Notes: generated from the letters alone by a model not told the origin. Counted from the first letter of the stretch, positions 41,432-50,312 are shown. The stretch: 64,000 bases of DNA from Flavobacteriaceae bacterium (GCA_016649715.1 JAENXC010000012.1:1-64000), one strand, 5' to 3'. Translations and numbers: made by a program.

Positions 41432-43978
41432 TTATTCGGCTATATCTCGCTTTAGATAATCGTTTAGGTTTTTATGGATTTGGATAATCTTATAATTCGG
41501 GGTTGAAATTTCAAAAAACGGACGTTTAATTTTGAATTCTTTGTTCTCTTTCAAAATTTCGCCAAACCCATGCGCACCCAACTTGGTATTCCAACCGTGG
41601 ACAATTACAAAACGGGTCTGCGGGTCGTAATAATCAATGGAGGTTACCATATTTGTGTAGTGGTAATCCGCAATGGCTTTGTCCAGCTGTGTTTTTAGTT
41701 TTTGCGCAGCTTCGCCTTCTTCATTGCTGAATGAGTAAACCAGCTTCCAACTCTTGGTTTCTTCGTCTGCTACAAAATCCTTCCCTTCAAGTAGCGGAAG
41801 TACATTGCTGTATATCTGCTGTGCTTGTTTGCCTTCGTCCGTGCTGGGATAGTTGAGCGCCACGAAATTCAAAGCCTTTTTATAAGCCTCAAAACCTTGT
41901 TGACGACCGATGGCGGTAGCTTTCAACAATTCAAATTTTGGAATAATATCATTGCCGTTGTAAACCATCATATAATCATCACATTTTTGGATAACTTCGG
42001 CATATTTGGCGGCTTCAAACTCTTTGTACAGTTGTTTGTATTTAAACTCCGGACTGGATTCGTCCGTTGGCAATTGCGAATTTGGATTGCGAAGTATTTC
42101 CGCATACCGCGTATCGGCGTGGTTAGTTAAAATATCATTTCTGTATTCATCGGCTTTGGAAGGGTTTTCCAAAATTTCATAAATCTTCACCAAATTATAT
42201 TCTGCGGGAACTACTAGCCGTTCTTCAGGATTGTAGGTAAGTAGTTTTTCAAGTCTGTTTACGGCAAGATTGTACTCTTTGAACTTTTCTTTGTAAATCA
42301 ATCCCAATTGATAATAGGCAAAGTTTCGGTCTTTCGTCAAACTGTCTATCGCTTTTTCGCCAGTGGGAATTCTGGCAATATAGGTTTGTGGTTTATAAAT
42401 TTCGCTTTCTTCTATGGGCGCAACGGCCGCAACTTCAACGTCATTATTTATCAAAGATGTCTGCTTGCTGGAAAGTCTCCAATTGTCCTCCAGTTTTCGT
42501 TCGCCCCATATTTTTCGGAATTCGTTTTTCCCGTAGGCAACAGTGGAAGTATTATAAAAATAGAATGTGCTGTTTCCTTTGTTGGGTCCCGAAGCAGTTT
42601 TGCCCTTTTCGTAAAATTCTTTGTTGGCTATTTTTTGCTCCGTCTTAATGGCTTCCAACGAATCCTTTACGGCCTGTTCCTTCAATTTTGAAGTGTAATC
42701 TATGAAGAACGCTAGCTGTTCGGCCTCGCTCATTTTGGTCAATTTCAGGATACTGTCATTTTGGGTGGCAATATCTTCGTATTTTATGACATCGGCAAGA
42801 TTTTCTCGCTTCTTTGTAACGCGGCGCCACTGACGGCTCTTTTCTTCAAGATACGTCAAGGTACTGTCATAATAAGCTCCTGCAGTTTTATATTTGGCGG
42901 CGTCAAAATTAATTTCCGCAAGTGTTTGATAATTTACAGATTGAAGGATTCGGTCCTGTTTAAAGGCTTTGATAGATTTATTGTAATACTTAACCGCCTT
43001 AGCTATGCTATCGCTGTTGTAGTAATAATCTCCAAATTGGTTGTAGATTTTATCCAAAAACGGGCGATTTTCGCGGTTCTTCTCTAGGTCTTTCAAAAGT
43101 TCCAAAAATGCGACGCGATCACCTTTTTCGTAATCGAAATTTTTTCCTTTTTCCAGATAGGCATTGATAAGATAGGAGCGCGGAATTTTTCGGTTCATCG
43201 CTATAATCTCATCAAAAGTGATATTTGCGCTGTCCTTTTGGTTCAAACGGTTGTAAAGCTGGCCTTTTATGAAAGTGTATCTCCCTTTCAGTTCTTTGTC
43301 TTTTACGTTTTCGCCGGCTATTTTTATGTAGTCTAGCGCAGGTTGCAAGGAATCAAGATTGATGAAAGCCTGCGCCATCATTGCGGCACCATCAGCAACT
43401 TCTTCTTCTTTTAAATTCGCCGTTTCAAACATCTTTTTGAGGCTTTCAATAGCGTATTCCTCGTTCTTCAAACGGATATTGGTTTTTGCCTTCCACACTT
43501 TTGCAACGTTAATGTTGTTGCTGGTTGGGTAGCGGTCCAAAATAAAATTGAAAGCGTCTAAAGCAGGGATAAAACGGCCGTCGTAGTAGCGCGCTTTCCC
43601 AAGCAACATGTATGCTTCGTCAATCTGCGGATTGTATTCCTTGCCGTCAATATACATGGAATGTTTCTGGATTGCCTTTGCGGCTTTTTCCTCTGCACGG
43701 TTAAAGTCGCCGCCTTTGAAATTGGCGCCTGGGGCTTTTGTTTCCGCTTCTTCCACAGTTATTCTTTCCACGGGAAGTATTTCCCAAAAATTATCTTGGA
43801 AGCCAGATGCCAATTGGGTCTTTCCGGCGGTATACGACACATCGCCGTTATACAGGGTGTTGAATTCTGTAGTGACCGCGTGAACATTGCGATTTAAAAA
43901 TGTATTCTTTTTGCGCGAACACGCTGCCAAAAAAACAACAGCGAGAATAAATAAGATAATTTTATGTGTGCCCTTCAA
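41432..43978 (-). CDS. porW: T9SS lipoprotein PorW/SprE (TPR protein)
   Basis: 848 residues. The lipobox is FILAVVFLAACSRKK (Cys20), so the protein is lipid-anchored. The N-terminus RNVHAVTTEFNTLYNGDVSY is typical of PorW/SprE, and the body carries TPR-like helical repeats (AYMLLGKARYYDGRFIPALD, AYYQLGLIYKEKFKEYNLAV, KYAEVIQKCDDYMMVYNGND). SprE is needed for gliding and T9SS in Flavobacterium johnsoniae, and PorW connects the outer-membrane translocon to the PorLM motor. It is the first gene of the strand group porW-bactofilin-atpZ-DUF6168. Confidence 0.9.
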   Translation of the reverse strand: MKGTHKIILFILAVVFLAACSRKKNTFLNRNVHAVTTEFNTLYNGDVSYTAGKTQLASGFQDNFWEILPVERITVEEAETKAPGANFKGGDFNRAEEKAAKAIQKHSMYIDGKEYNPQIDEAYMLLGKARYYDGRFIPALDAFNFILDRYPTSNNINVAKVWKAKTNIRLKNEEYAIESLKKMFETANLKEEEVADGAAMMAQAFINLDSLQPALDYIKIAGENVKDKELKGRYTFIKGQLYNRLNQKDSANITFDEIIAMNRKIPRSYLINAYLEKGKNFDYEKGDRVAFLELLKDLEKNRENRPFLDKIYNQFGDYYYNSDSIAKAVKYYNKSIKAFKQDRILQSVNYQTLAEINFDAAKYKTAGAYYDSTLTYLEEKSRQWRRVTKKRENLADVIKYEDIATQNDSILKLTKMSEAEQLAFFIDYTSKLKEQAVKDSLEAIKTEQKIANKEFYEKGKTASGPNKGNSTFYFYNTSTVAYGKNEFRKIWGERKLEDNWRLSSKQTSLINNDVEVAAVAPIEESEIYKPQTYIARIPTGEKAIDSLTKDRNFAYYQLGLIYKEKFKEYNLAVNRLEKLLTYNPEERLVVPAEYNLVKIYEILENPSKADEYRNDILTNHADTRYAEILRNPNSQLPTDESSPEFKYKQLYKEFEAAKYAEVIQKCDDYMMVYNGNDIIPKFELLKATAIGRQQGFEAYKKALNFVALNYPSTDEGKQAQQIYSNVLPLLEGKDFVADEETKSWKLVYSFSNEEGEAAQKLKTQLDKAIADYHYTNMVTSIDYYDPQTRFVIVHGWNTKLGAHGFGEILKENKEFKIKRPFFEISTPNYKIIQIHKNLNDYLKRDIAE

Positions 43979-44144
43979 AATGCGTTTAATTTATATGATA
44001 TTCTAACTTAAAAGGTTCGCTTTTAGTATGTAGAATCACTAAAGAGCGGTAAAAATACATTTCTTTTTAATATCTGCTTAATGAAACGTCCAAAAAATGC
44101 TTCACTTTAAAGCTTTTGAAACCTTTATTCCCTGATTTCCTTCG

Positions 44145-44152
44145 TACTTTTG
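44145..44152 (+). promoter_or_regulatory. -7 element for the PaaE-like gene
   Basis: TACTTTTG fits TAnnTTTG. Transcription would start near 44158, which excludes the TTG start at 44150 and supports the ATG at 44171. Confidence 0.4.
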
Positions 44153-44170
44153 TACAAAAATTTCAAGATT

Positions 44171-45211
44171 ATGAGCGAATTTCATGCGCTTAGCGTTTCC
44201 GAAGTAAAAAAAGAGACCTCGAATTCAGTTTCCATAAGTTTTCAAGTTCCTGAGAATTTAAAAAATTTATTTGCTTTTCAAGCAGGCCAATATATCACTA
44301 TTAAGCATCAAGACGGTGGAAAAGAGCTGCGCCGCGCCTATTCTATTTGTTCCTCCCCAAAAAGTGATGTGCTGAAAGTAGCCGTAAAGAAAGTGGAAAA
44401 AGGAGCCTTTTCCGAATATGCAAATAAAGAATTGAAAGTTGGAGACATCCTGCAAGTGATGCTGCCCACTGGGAAATTTATTTTGGAGCCAAACCTAAAA
44501 AACTATGCGGCATTTGCGGCTGGAAGCGGAATAACTCCAGTACTTTCATTGCTGAAATGCACTTTGGAAGAAAAGCCCAAAAGCACTTTCCTATTGGTTT
44601 ACGGCAATAAAAACATCGAAGAAACGATGTTTTACAACGAAATTTTAGAACTTCAAAATCAATTTCCAGATAGGTTTTCTGCGGAATTTATTTTCAGCAG
44701 AAAAGAAGAGGAGAACGCTAAATTTGGAAGAATTGATCGCTCTATCGTCAACTTTTTTCTGAAGAATAAATATGCCGAAACCACTTACGAAGCATTCTAT
44801 CTGTGTGGTCCCGAGGAAATGATTGACGAGGTTTCCGCAACGTTGAAGCACAATGGTATCAATACGAAACAAATTCACCACGAACTGTTTTCCACTGCCG
44901 AAAAAGGACTTTTGGTTGAAAAACATGATGGCAACACCAGCATCACGGTAATCTTGGACGATGAGGAAGAAACTTTTGAAATGCCGCAGTCCAAAAGTAT
45001 TTTGGAAGCAGCCTTGGACGAAGGTTTGGACCCGCCGTATTCCTGCCAAGGCGGAATTTGCAGCACCTGCATTGCGCGCCTAAAAGAAGGAAAGGCTGAA
45101 ATGCGCAAAAACCAAATCCTCACCGAAGCTGAAATAGCGGACGGTTTAATACTTACCTGCCAAGCGCATCCCACAACGGCTAAAGTAGTTGTGGATTATG
45201 ATGATGTTTAA
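44171..45211 (+). CDS. PaaE-like ferredoxin/FAD/NAD(P) reductase
   Basis: 346 residues. The order is FAD domain (RRAYSICSSP, with GQYITIKHQDG before it), NAD(P) domain (FAAGSGITPVLSLL, then VYGNKNIEETMF and FYLCGPEEMI) and a C-terminal plant-type 2Fe-2S ferredoxin. Its cluster cysteines lie in PYSCQGGICSTCIARLKEG and LILTCQAHP. This is the plan of PaaE, the reductase of phenylacetyl-CoA epoxidase. No paaABCD genes are near, so it may serve another oxygenase or desaturase. The gene stands alone. Confidence 0.85.
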   Translation: MSEFHALSVSEVKKETSNSVSISFQVPENLKNLFAFQAGQYITIKHQDGGKELRRAYSICSSPKSDVLKVAVKKVEKGAFSEYANKELKVGDILQVMLPTGKFILEPNLKNYAAFAAGSGITPVLSLLKCTLEEKPKSTFLLVYGNKNIEETMFYNEILELQNQFPDRFSAEFIFSRKEEENAKFGRIDRSIVNFFLKNKYAETTYEAFYLCGPEEMIDEVSATLKHNGINTKQIHHELFSTAEKGLLVEKHDGNTSITVILDDEEETFEMPQSKSILEAALDEGLDPPYSCQGGICSTCIARLKEGKAEMRKNQILTEAEIADGLILTCQAHPTTAKVVVDYDDV

Positions 45212-45259
45212 AAATCCCCCTAACCAGTCGGGCGGGGAACTATTACTCAGATGAAAATA

Positions 45260-45290
45260 GACCCCAAAGGTTTTAAAAACCTTTGGGGTC
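45260..45290. repeat. 31-nt perfect palindrome (15+1+15)
   Basis: gaccccaaaggtttt, A, aaaacctttggggtc. A copy lacking one C is at 62041-62070. It lies between the convergent paaE-like and DUF4160-DUF2442 genes and could end both. Confidence 0.85.
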
Positions 45291-45309
45291 TGGATTTTGG
45301 AATGCTATG

Positions 45310-45777
45310 TTATTTTTTAAAATCAAAAAAACCGCTGAAGCTTAAATCCTCATCGAGCTTTGGCCAATGTATACCGAAAGGAGAAAGTTCATAGCTATTC
45401 CTTTGTTCTTCAGTTGCGTTTTGTAACTTCGGAAACCAAGATAACGGATGGCTCAATTTCTGACCGTCATCTGTCTCAATAAAGATTTCAGATTCGGTGA
45501 ACCATATTCTTTCAACTTTAATATTATCCTCTAAAGTGTTCATTCCACCTGCCTGCCGGCAGGCAGGTTTTTGAATTATAATTTCTCTGTTTTCCTCAAT
45601 TAAAGCTTCTGCTAATTTAATATCTCTATTTTTTAAACCTTTGTTTGATATTAATTTAATTTCTTCAACCTCAAACCTTGCTTCTCCAGCAGCATTTCTA
45701 ACGTGTATATGAATTGGAAGGTGTTCGTTCGAATAAAAGAAAAAACGCAATCCAAAAACAATAAACAACGTTGGCAT
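45310..45777 (-). CDS. DUF4160-DUF2442 fusion protein joined by a palindromic insert
   Basis: 155 residues. Residues 1-70 are a DUF4160 domain (MPTLFIVFGLRFFFYSNEHL, then PIHIHVRNAAGEARFEV). Residues 79-150 are a DUF2442 domain (ERIWFTESEIFIETDDGQKL, then SWFPKLQNATEEQRNSYELS and PFGIHWPKLDEDLS). The two are separate adjacent genes in many genomes. Between them lie residues 71-78 (PACRQAGG), encoded by the perfect 22-nt palindrome at 45547-45568. Met79 looks like the former DUF2442 start. Both families are linked to phage-like or toxin-antitoxin settings, with no firm function. Confidence 0.75.
   Translation of the reverse strand: MPTLFIVFGLRFFFYSNEHLPIHIHVRNAAGEARFEVEEIKLISNKGLKNRDIKLAEALIEENREIIIQKPACRQAGGMNTLEDNIKVERIWFTESEIFIETDDGQKLSHPLSWFPKLQNATEEQRNSYELSPFGIHWPKLDEDLSFSGFFDFKK
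45547..45568. repeat. Perfect 22-nt palindrome inside the DUF4160-DUF2442 gene
   Basis: acctgcctgcc followed by ggcaggcaggt. It encodes PACRQAGG in frame at the domain junction. Related copies lie at 40241-40260 and 53713-53733. Confidence 0.85.
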
Positions 45778-45838
45778 AATTATTTATTTTACTGCAAGTT
45801 AATGAAATTACTTGAAAATATTTCAATAAAGTTAAAAG

Positions 45839-45900
45839 GCCTAACAGGTTTTCCACCATCGCTGAAATAGCTTCGATGGATAAGTAAAACCCTGTTAGGT
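45839..45900. repeat. Composite palindrome with inner hairpin
   Basis: Outer arms gcctaacaggtttt and aaaaccctgttaggt enclose an inner imperfect hairpin ccatcg...cgatgg. The outer word is that of the 46969-47001 palindrome. Confidence 0.75.
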
Positions 45901-45922
45901 CTGAGAGAAATTTAAAAATCAG

Positions 45923-46957
45923 TTACTTTAAAATTTCTTTAATTTTTGAAACCACCGTTTCGGGAGCAATTGTTTTCATTGCTTCGTCATAGCCGCTCGG
46001 AAATTTATTTCCATAAACAGAAGTGGGAATCAACGGATATTTTTCTCGGTCTGCAAGAAGTTGGTTGCTTTCTGGCTGATTAAACGGGACAAAGCCCGCA
46101 TATGGATGCGTAACGCCCCACAGCGTAACCACCGGCACGCCATACATTGCAGCTAAATGGCCATTGGCGCTATCCATGGAAACCATTAAATCTAAGTTTG
46201 AAATCAGGGTGAGTTCTTCTTCAAAAGTTAGTTTTCCGGCAACACTGGTTACGTTCGCAAACGGATTTTCAAGTTTTTTGAGTTGTTCAATTTCCTTCTT
46301 TCCACCGCCGAAAAGGAAAATTCGGTATTTTTCAGTTTCATCGAGCTCACGAATAACTTCAGCCATTAAACTCAATGGATACATTTTGCTTTTATAAGCT
46401 GCAAAAAGAGCTATGCCAATGAGTTTCTTCGGTTCTATTCCCAGAAGTCCATTGAGTTTTGGGGATAATTTTTTCTTTGGTGGCGCAATATGTTTCTCCA
46501 AATCAATTGGAAAACCAAGCATTTCAAAAACATCCGCATAGCGCTGATGGGTGGTTTTTAATTGTGAAATTTTCTTCCCTGTCGAAGAAGTTAACCCTTT
46601 TTTCTCTGCTCGGCCTTTGTCAATTGTAGCAGTTTTCAGCCCTTTCAATTTTAAATATTTTGCAATTACTTTTGAACGAATCACGTTGTGAAGGTCCGCA
46701 ACGGCATCAATACCAAGTTCCTTTGCTTCTTTCGCCAATGTAATAAGTCCGAAACGTTTGTGTTTTCCGTGAACATCGGCTTCCAAAAAATCGAGATTGG
46801 AAATTCCTTCAAAAAAAGCTTTGAAAAAAGGTCGGGAAAGCACAGTGATTTTTAACTCTGGATAGGTTTGCGCCAAAACCCTAAGTACAGGAATGGTCAT
46901 TGCCACGTCGCCCATTGCGGAGAGGCGGATTACCAATATGTGTTTGGGTTTGGCCAT
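45923..46957 (-). CDS. GT9-family heptosyltransferase-like glycosyltransferase
   Basis: 344 residues. The N-terminus KHILVIRLSAMGDVAMTIPV is the GT9 (ADP-heptose:LPS heptosyltransferase) opening. IGIALFAAYKSKMYPLSLMA, SMDSANGHLAAMYGVPVVTL and LWGVTHPYAGFVPF are the C-terminal nucleotide-sugar-binding motifs. The acceptor is probably LPS core or lipid A. It is directly followed on the strand by no other glycan gene, but DUF4254 lies immediately upstream, a pairing I know from flavobacteria. A 33-nt palindrome sits before its start. Confidence 0.88.
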   Translation of the reverse strand: MAKPKHILVIRLSAMGDVAMTIPVLRVLAQTYPELKITVLSRPFFKAFFEGISNLDFLEADVHGKHKRFGLITLAKEAKELGIDAVADLHNVIRSKVIAKYLKLKGLKTATIDKGRAEKKGLTSSTGKKISQLKTTHQRYADVFEMLGFPIDLEKHIAPPKKKLSPKLNGLLGIEPKKLIGIALFAAYKSKMYPLSLMAEVIRELDETEKYRIFLFGGGKKEIEQLKKLENPFANVTSVAGKLTFEEELTLISNLDLMVSMDSANGHLAAMYGVPVVTLWGVTHPYAGFVPFNQPESNQLLADREKYPLIPTSVYGNKFPSGYDEAMKTIAPETVVSKIKEILK

Positions 46958-46968
46958 TGGAATTATAA

Positions 46969-47001
46969 AAACCTAACAGGTTTTGAAAACCTGTTAGGTT
47001 T
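46969..47001. repeat. 33-nt perfect palindrome (16+1+16)
   Basis: aaacctaacaggtttt, G, aaaacctgttaggttt. It lies between the DUF4254 stop and the GT9 start and takes up most of the 54-nt gap. Confidence 0.88.
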
Positions 47002-47011
47002 AAAAATAGTT

Positions 47012-47620
47012 TTATTTTTTTCCGCGAAGTACTGGGTTTAACTCATCGTCATTGTACATTTTCATCTGTTTGTAGACTTTCATGTACTTTCTGCCGTGGG
47101 CAATATCGTCCAATAATTGGTCAATAGCGGTGCTTAAATCTATACGCTGTTCCAACAGTACGTTCAACTTCACTTTGCAGGCTTTAAGATGGTCTTGGGA
47201 AGCATCGGTTCGGGTTGCTTCTTCATTCATATGATACACTTTCAAAGCTAAAATTGAAAGACGATCAATTCCCCAAGCAGGACTTTCGGTGTTGATGGTA
47301 GCGTCATCTTTCACTTTTACATCCTTGAATTTTTCGAGGAAATAACTGTCAATATACTCCACCATATCTGTTCGATCCTGATTGGAGGCATCTATTTGAC
47401 GTTTTAATTTTAAGGCGTCAACTGGGTCAATATTCGGGTCGCGGATTATGTCTTCATAATGCCACTGCACCGTGTCTATCCAACATTTCCTGTAAAGTAA
47501 ATGTTCTATCAAATTGCTGACTTTGCTATATGGATTGCTGAAGGGCTGGTCCACAGTATTCACTTCGTGGTATTTGTCTATAACTTCTGCGAAGATTTTG
47601 TTGGCTTTGTCTGAAAACAT
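47012..47620 (-). CDS. DUF4254 protein
   Basis: 202 residues, soluble and helical. Recognisable parts are NPYSKVSNLIEHLLYRKCWI, DTVQWHYEDIIRDPNIDPVD, then RQIDASNQDRTDMVEYIDSY and TESPAWGIDRLSILALKVYH, which define DUF4254. The family is common in Bacteroidota next to GT9 transferases, so an accessory role in LPS core assembly is likely but unproven. It shares a strand with GT9, 54 nt apart. Confidence 0.82.
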   Translation of the reverse strand: MFSDKANKIFAEVIDKYHEVNTVDQPFSNPYSKVSNLIEHLLYRKCWIDTVQWHYEDIIRDPNIDPVDALKLKRQIDASNQDRTDMVEYIDSYFLEKFKDVKVKDDATINTESPAWGIDRLSILALKVYHMNEEATRTDASQDHLKACKVKLNVLLEQRIDLSTAIDQLLDDIAHGRKYMKVYKQMKMYNDDELNPVLRGKK

Positions 47621-47669
47621 TAGCTATTGTTTATTGTTATTATTTATTAAAAGACATCGGTTTCAGTTC

Positions 47670-47683
47670 CCCGCCGCGGCGGG
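47670..47683. repeat. CCCGCCGCGGCGGG palindrome abutting a stop codon
   Basis: A perfect 14-nt palindrome that begins immediately after the TAA of the methyltransferase gene (minus strand). It belongs to the GC-rich intergenic element group. Confidence 0.75.
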
Positions 47684-48706
47684 TTAGTGGGCTTTTTCTA
47701 AAATGTGTAAATATTCAAAAGTTTCTGAGGATTTGTGGTTTCGGTTTTCGGTTTTGTCTGCTTTGAAACGTTGGTATTTTTTAGTTTCAAGACTGTATTT
47801 TCCGAAGCGTTCCATCACCGTTTGCACTTCTTTTTGGCCCATCAATCCTTCGTTGTTATAACTTAGGAAAATGTATGGAAATTGTGCATTTTCAATCAAT
47901 TCCTCAAAACTTTTAATGACTTCTCCGGTTCTGCACCAATCACTTTTGTAGTAATCTCGCAAACCCGTTTTCCCCTTGGGCACAAAGGTATCATATTTTG
48001 CAATAGTATTCAGCAAATGATAGTTGGCGCCGTATTGGCGGGCATTGTAGGGCGGGTCCAAATAAAGAATGTCGCCCTTTATTTCCTTGATAAGTTGATT
48101 GGCATCCTTCTGGAAAATTTGGTTTTTTTGAGATGGCAACTCTTCGGAAAACAAATCCTTTTTTGTCATTGCGGGTTGAATTACCATCGTTTTTGCCGCC
48201 GATTTTTTAATGTGTTTTAAATACGCACCATACACCGAAGCCGTGTTCGCCACTTTATCGGCACTTTCTAATAATGAAGCAAGCAGAAAAAAGAATTGAT
48301 CTTCTGTAATTTCTGAAGATTCTTTCCATTTCTCTATTTGAATACGAATCGCGTCAATTTTCTGACCATTTGTTGAAGTAAAATAGTTTCTTCCAGTTTT
48401 CCCGCCTTCGGAATAATTTTGAAAAACGAAACCTTTTTCGCCTTTTAAGGCATTCAATTCATTTAAAAAATCTTCGGAATTGAAAGTAGTATGATTGCCG
48501 ATATAGTTTCGGTTCAACACATAACTGTAATATTCCACATCATTGGAAATGACTTGTTTTACGAAAGTTTTAAAAGTTCGGCCCACGATTCCGGTTCCCG
48601 CAAAAAGGTCGCAAAACGTTTTTTGTGAAAGATCTTTACCACAGATTTCTGAAACCGTTTCAAAAATGAAGCTGGAGAGTTTATGTTTGCTGCCTATGTA
48701 GTTCAT
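47684..48706 (-). CDS. D12-class adenine-specific DNA methyltransferase
   Basis: 340 residues. The SAM-binding motif is FCDLFAGTGIVGRTF (31-45), the N-terminal NYIGSKHKLSSFI is the D12 opening, and the catalytic motif is YLDPPYNARQYGANYHLL (DPPY at 217-220). This is the Dam / MboII-like N6-adenine class. The ATG overlaps the preceding gene's stop by four bases (ATGA). Its partner may be a cognate restriction nuclease, which would make it the modification half of a type II system. The recognition site cannot be read from sequence. A GC-rich palindrome follows its stop. Confidence 0.88.
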   Translation of the reverse strand: MNYIGSKHKLSSFIFETVSEICGKDLSQKTFCDLFAGTGIVGRTFKTFVKQVISNDVEYYSYVLNRNYIGNHTTFNSEDFLNELNALKGEKGFVFQNYSEGGKTGRNYFTSTNGQKIDAIRIQIEKWKESSEITEDQFFFLLASLLESADKVANTASVYGAYLKHIKKSAAKTMVIQPAMTKKDLFSEELPSQKNQIFQKDANQLIKEIKGDILYLDPPYNARQYGANYHLLNTIAKYDTFVPKGKTGLRDYYKSDWCRTGEVIKSFEELIENAQFPYIFLSYNNEGLMGQKEVQTVMERFGKYSLETKKYQRFKADKTENRNHKSSETFEYLHILEKAH

Positions 48707-49347
48707 TTGGAAACCCAGATAATATCGCTCATTGTTTGTTGTCCGTCAGCAAAAGTAAAGGAATGAAGTCGCTCGGGCTTGAACGAGGCCACATATTTTT
48801 GAATCGCTTTTTTAAGCATTGCTATTTCAGCTTTCAGCTTCCAATGCTCTCCGTTTTTAGCATAAACAACAATAAAAAGACGATTTTTGAAATGGTGCCT
48901 TTTTTGGGAGCTTTGATTTTTATAAAACCATTCAATAAGTTCCACTTTGTGGTTTTGTGCATATTCAAATGTTTTGTTGAATTGCTTCGGAAAGACAGAT
49001 GTTTTATGGTCAAAGGGGATTCCGAAAATATAAAAGTCCTTTTCAGAATCTTTTGTTTCAGCTACGGGTTCAATGTTTTCCATTTCAGAAAAAATGTGCT
49101 CCACAGCCTGTGCGCTCCAGAAATTGTACCAACGGTTGGCGGCGTATTGAAAAATGTGTTGCTTGTCAAAACCGTGCGTTTCCTCCAAAATAGCAATTTT
49201 CCGAATAAGTGTGTCCCAACTGGAGGTTTGGTAAATAAAATTTGTGTAATTGTCCCAGGCATTATTTTGCTTTTGAAACCATTTATAGGGATATTGGTGG
49301 CGTTTCTTAAGTTCTTTTTCAATATTTTGAAGATCCAGCGCACTCAT
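48703..49347 (-). CDS. Putative restriction endonuclease partner of the D12 methyltransferase
   Basis: 214 residues from the ATG at 49345-49347, which overlaps the preceding DUF6427 stop by four bases. The frame is open 13 codons further up, but those codons lie inside DUF6427. The family was not recognised. The stretch KDFYIFGIPFDHKTSVFPKQ contains D104 and D113-H-K115, which could be a PD-(D/E)xK-type core (DxK variant). RWYNFWSAQAVEHIF and KNQSSQKRHHFKNRLFIVV look like further conserved blocks. The gene ends with ATGA overlap to the methyltransferase. The restriction role is inferred mainly from this pairing. Confidence 0.5.
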   Translation of the reverse strand: MSALDLQNIEKELKKRHQYPYKWFQKQNNAWDNYTNFIYQTSSWDTLIRKIAILEETHGFDKQHIFQYAANRWYNFWSAQAVEHIFSEMENIEPVAETKDSEKDFYIFGIPFDHKTSVFPKQFNKTFEYAQNHKVELIEWFYKNQSSQKRHHFKNRLFIVVYAKNGEHWKLKAEIAMLKKAIQKYVASFKPERLHSFTFADGQQTMSDIIWVSK

Positions 49348-50297
49348 AAAAACAGAAATACAAAAGGTAAAATCACAACCAGCCAAAGCAGGATTTCCTT
49401 AAACCAAACTTCGGTTATATCCTTTTTACGGTAGCGATCGGCATCAAAATTTTCGATATAATTGGCCGCAATAATGGAGACTGGTGCCAAGATGAAAAGG
49501 AGTTCTGCTCCCGTTTTCTCTGGTCCCGCCAACGCAATAAAAAAACAAGTAATACTCACATAAAGCAACAGAAGATAATTGGATTTCTCTTTTAATGAAA
49601 CCGCTGAAAGTCTTAAAATTCGGTACATTCCCGTCCAAATATAAAACCCGAGAATCACAGTTACAGGTACTAAAACAGAGGGGGAGTTGTATTTTGAAAA
49701 ATCAAAACTTATTGGGTCTTTCCAATTAAAAAACCACGCGAAAGAATCATATACGAGCAATTGATACGCAGTGTTTATGAGCAAAACAGCCAAAAAACCC
49801 GTGATGGGCACCAACATTTGTTTGTAATTTGAATTCGGCTTTTGAAGTATGGCGATCCACAGCGGAACAAACAACAAAAGGCTCCAAAAATAAAAAAGGG
49901 AAGCCACAGTAATCCAAAAACCCGCATCCAGAATTTTCTTCGAGGAATTTTTATCGCTATGCAAGCTCATTATTCTCCGCAGTGCTAGTATTAAAAAAGC
50001 ATTGGCCAATAGTATTTTAGGTTGAAGAAAAATAACGGGCAGCATCACCATAAAACAAGTGAAAAACAGAATTACAAAGGTATTATTTTTGGTTAAATGG
50101 TTTTTTCGGATAATGAAATCCAACAGCAACATACTCATCACGCTCAGGATTATAAAAAAGCCATGAACAAGCAATAAATAAGGAGAAATGACCACCCCAG
50201 ACCCCGAAATGGCACCCAATAAATAACCCACCACAATGAAAACACCGAGAATTAAATAATTCAATGGGATGGATTTTCCAAAAAAGCTTGTCAGCAT
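49344..50297 (-). CDS. DUF6427-like polytopic membrane protein
   Basis: 317 residues with eight or more hydrophobic segments (PLNYLILGVFIVVGYLLGAI, VILFFTCFMVMLPVIFLQP, LLFVPLWIAILQK, LLLLYVSITCFFIALAG). The N-terminus MLTSFFGKSIPLNYLILGV and the place next to DUF6341 and purD fit, from memory, the flavobacterial DUF6427 family. The function is unknown; a lipid or glycan-related membrane role is possible. It is divergent from DUF6341 with 42 nt between starts. Confidence 0.7.
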   Translation of the reverse strand: MLTSFFGKSIPLNYLILGVFIVVGYLLGAISGSGVVISPYLLLVHGFFIILSVMSMLLLDFIIRKNHLTKNNTFVILFFTCFMVMLPVIFLQPKILLANAFLILALRRIMSLHSDKNSSKKILDAGFWITVASLFYFWSLLLFVPLWIAILQKPNSNYKQMLVPITGFLAVLLINTAYQLLVYDSFAWFFNWKDPISFDFSKYNSPSVLVPVTVILGFYIWTGMYRILRLSAVSLKEKSNYLLLLYVSITCFFIALAGPEKTGAELLFILAPVSIIAANYIENFDADRYRKKDITEVWFKEILLWLVVILPFVFLFL

Positions 50298-50312
50298 ACG
50301 GGGTAATTTTTA

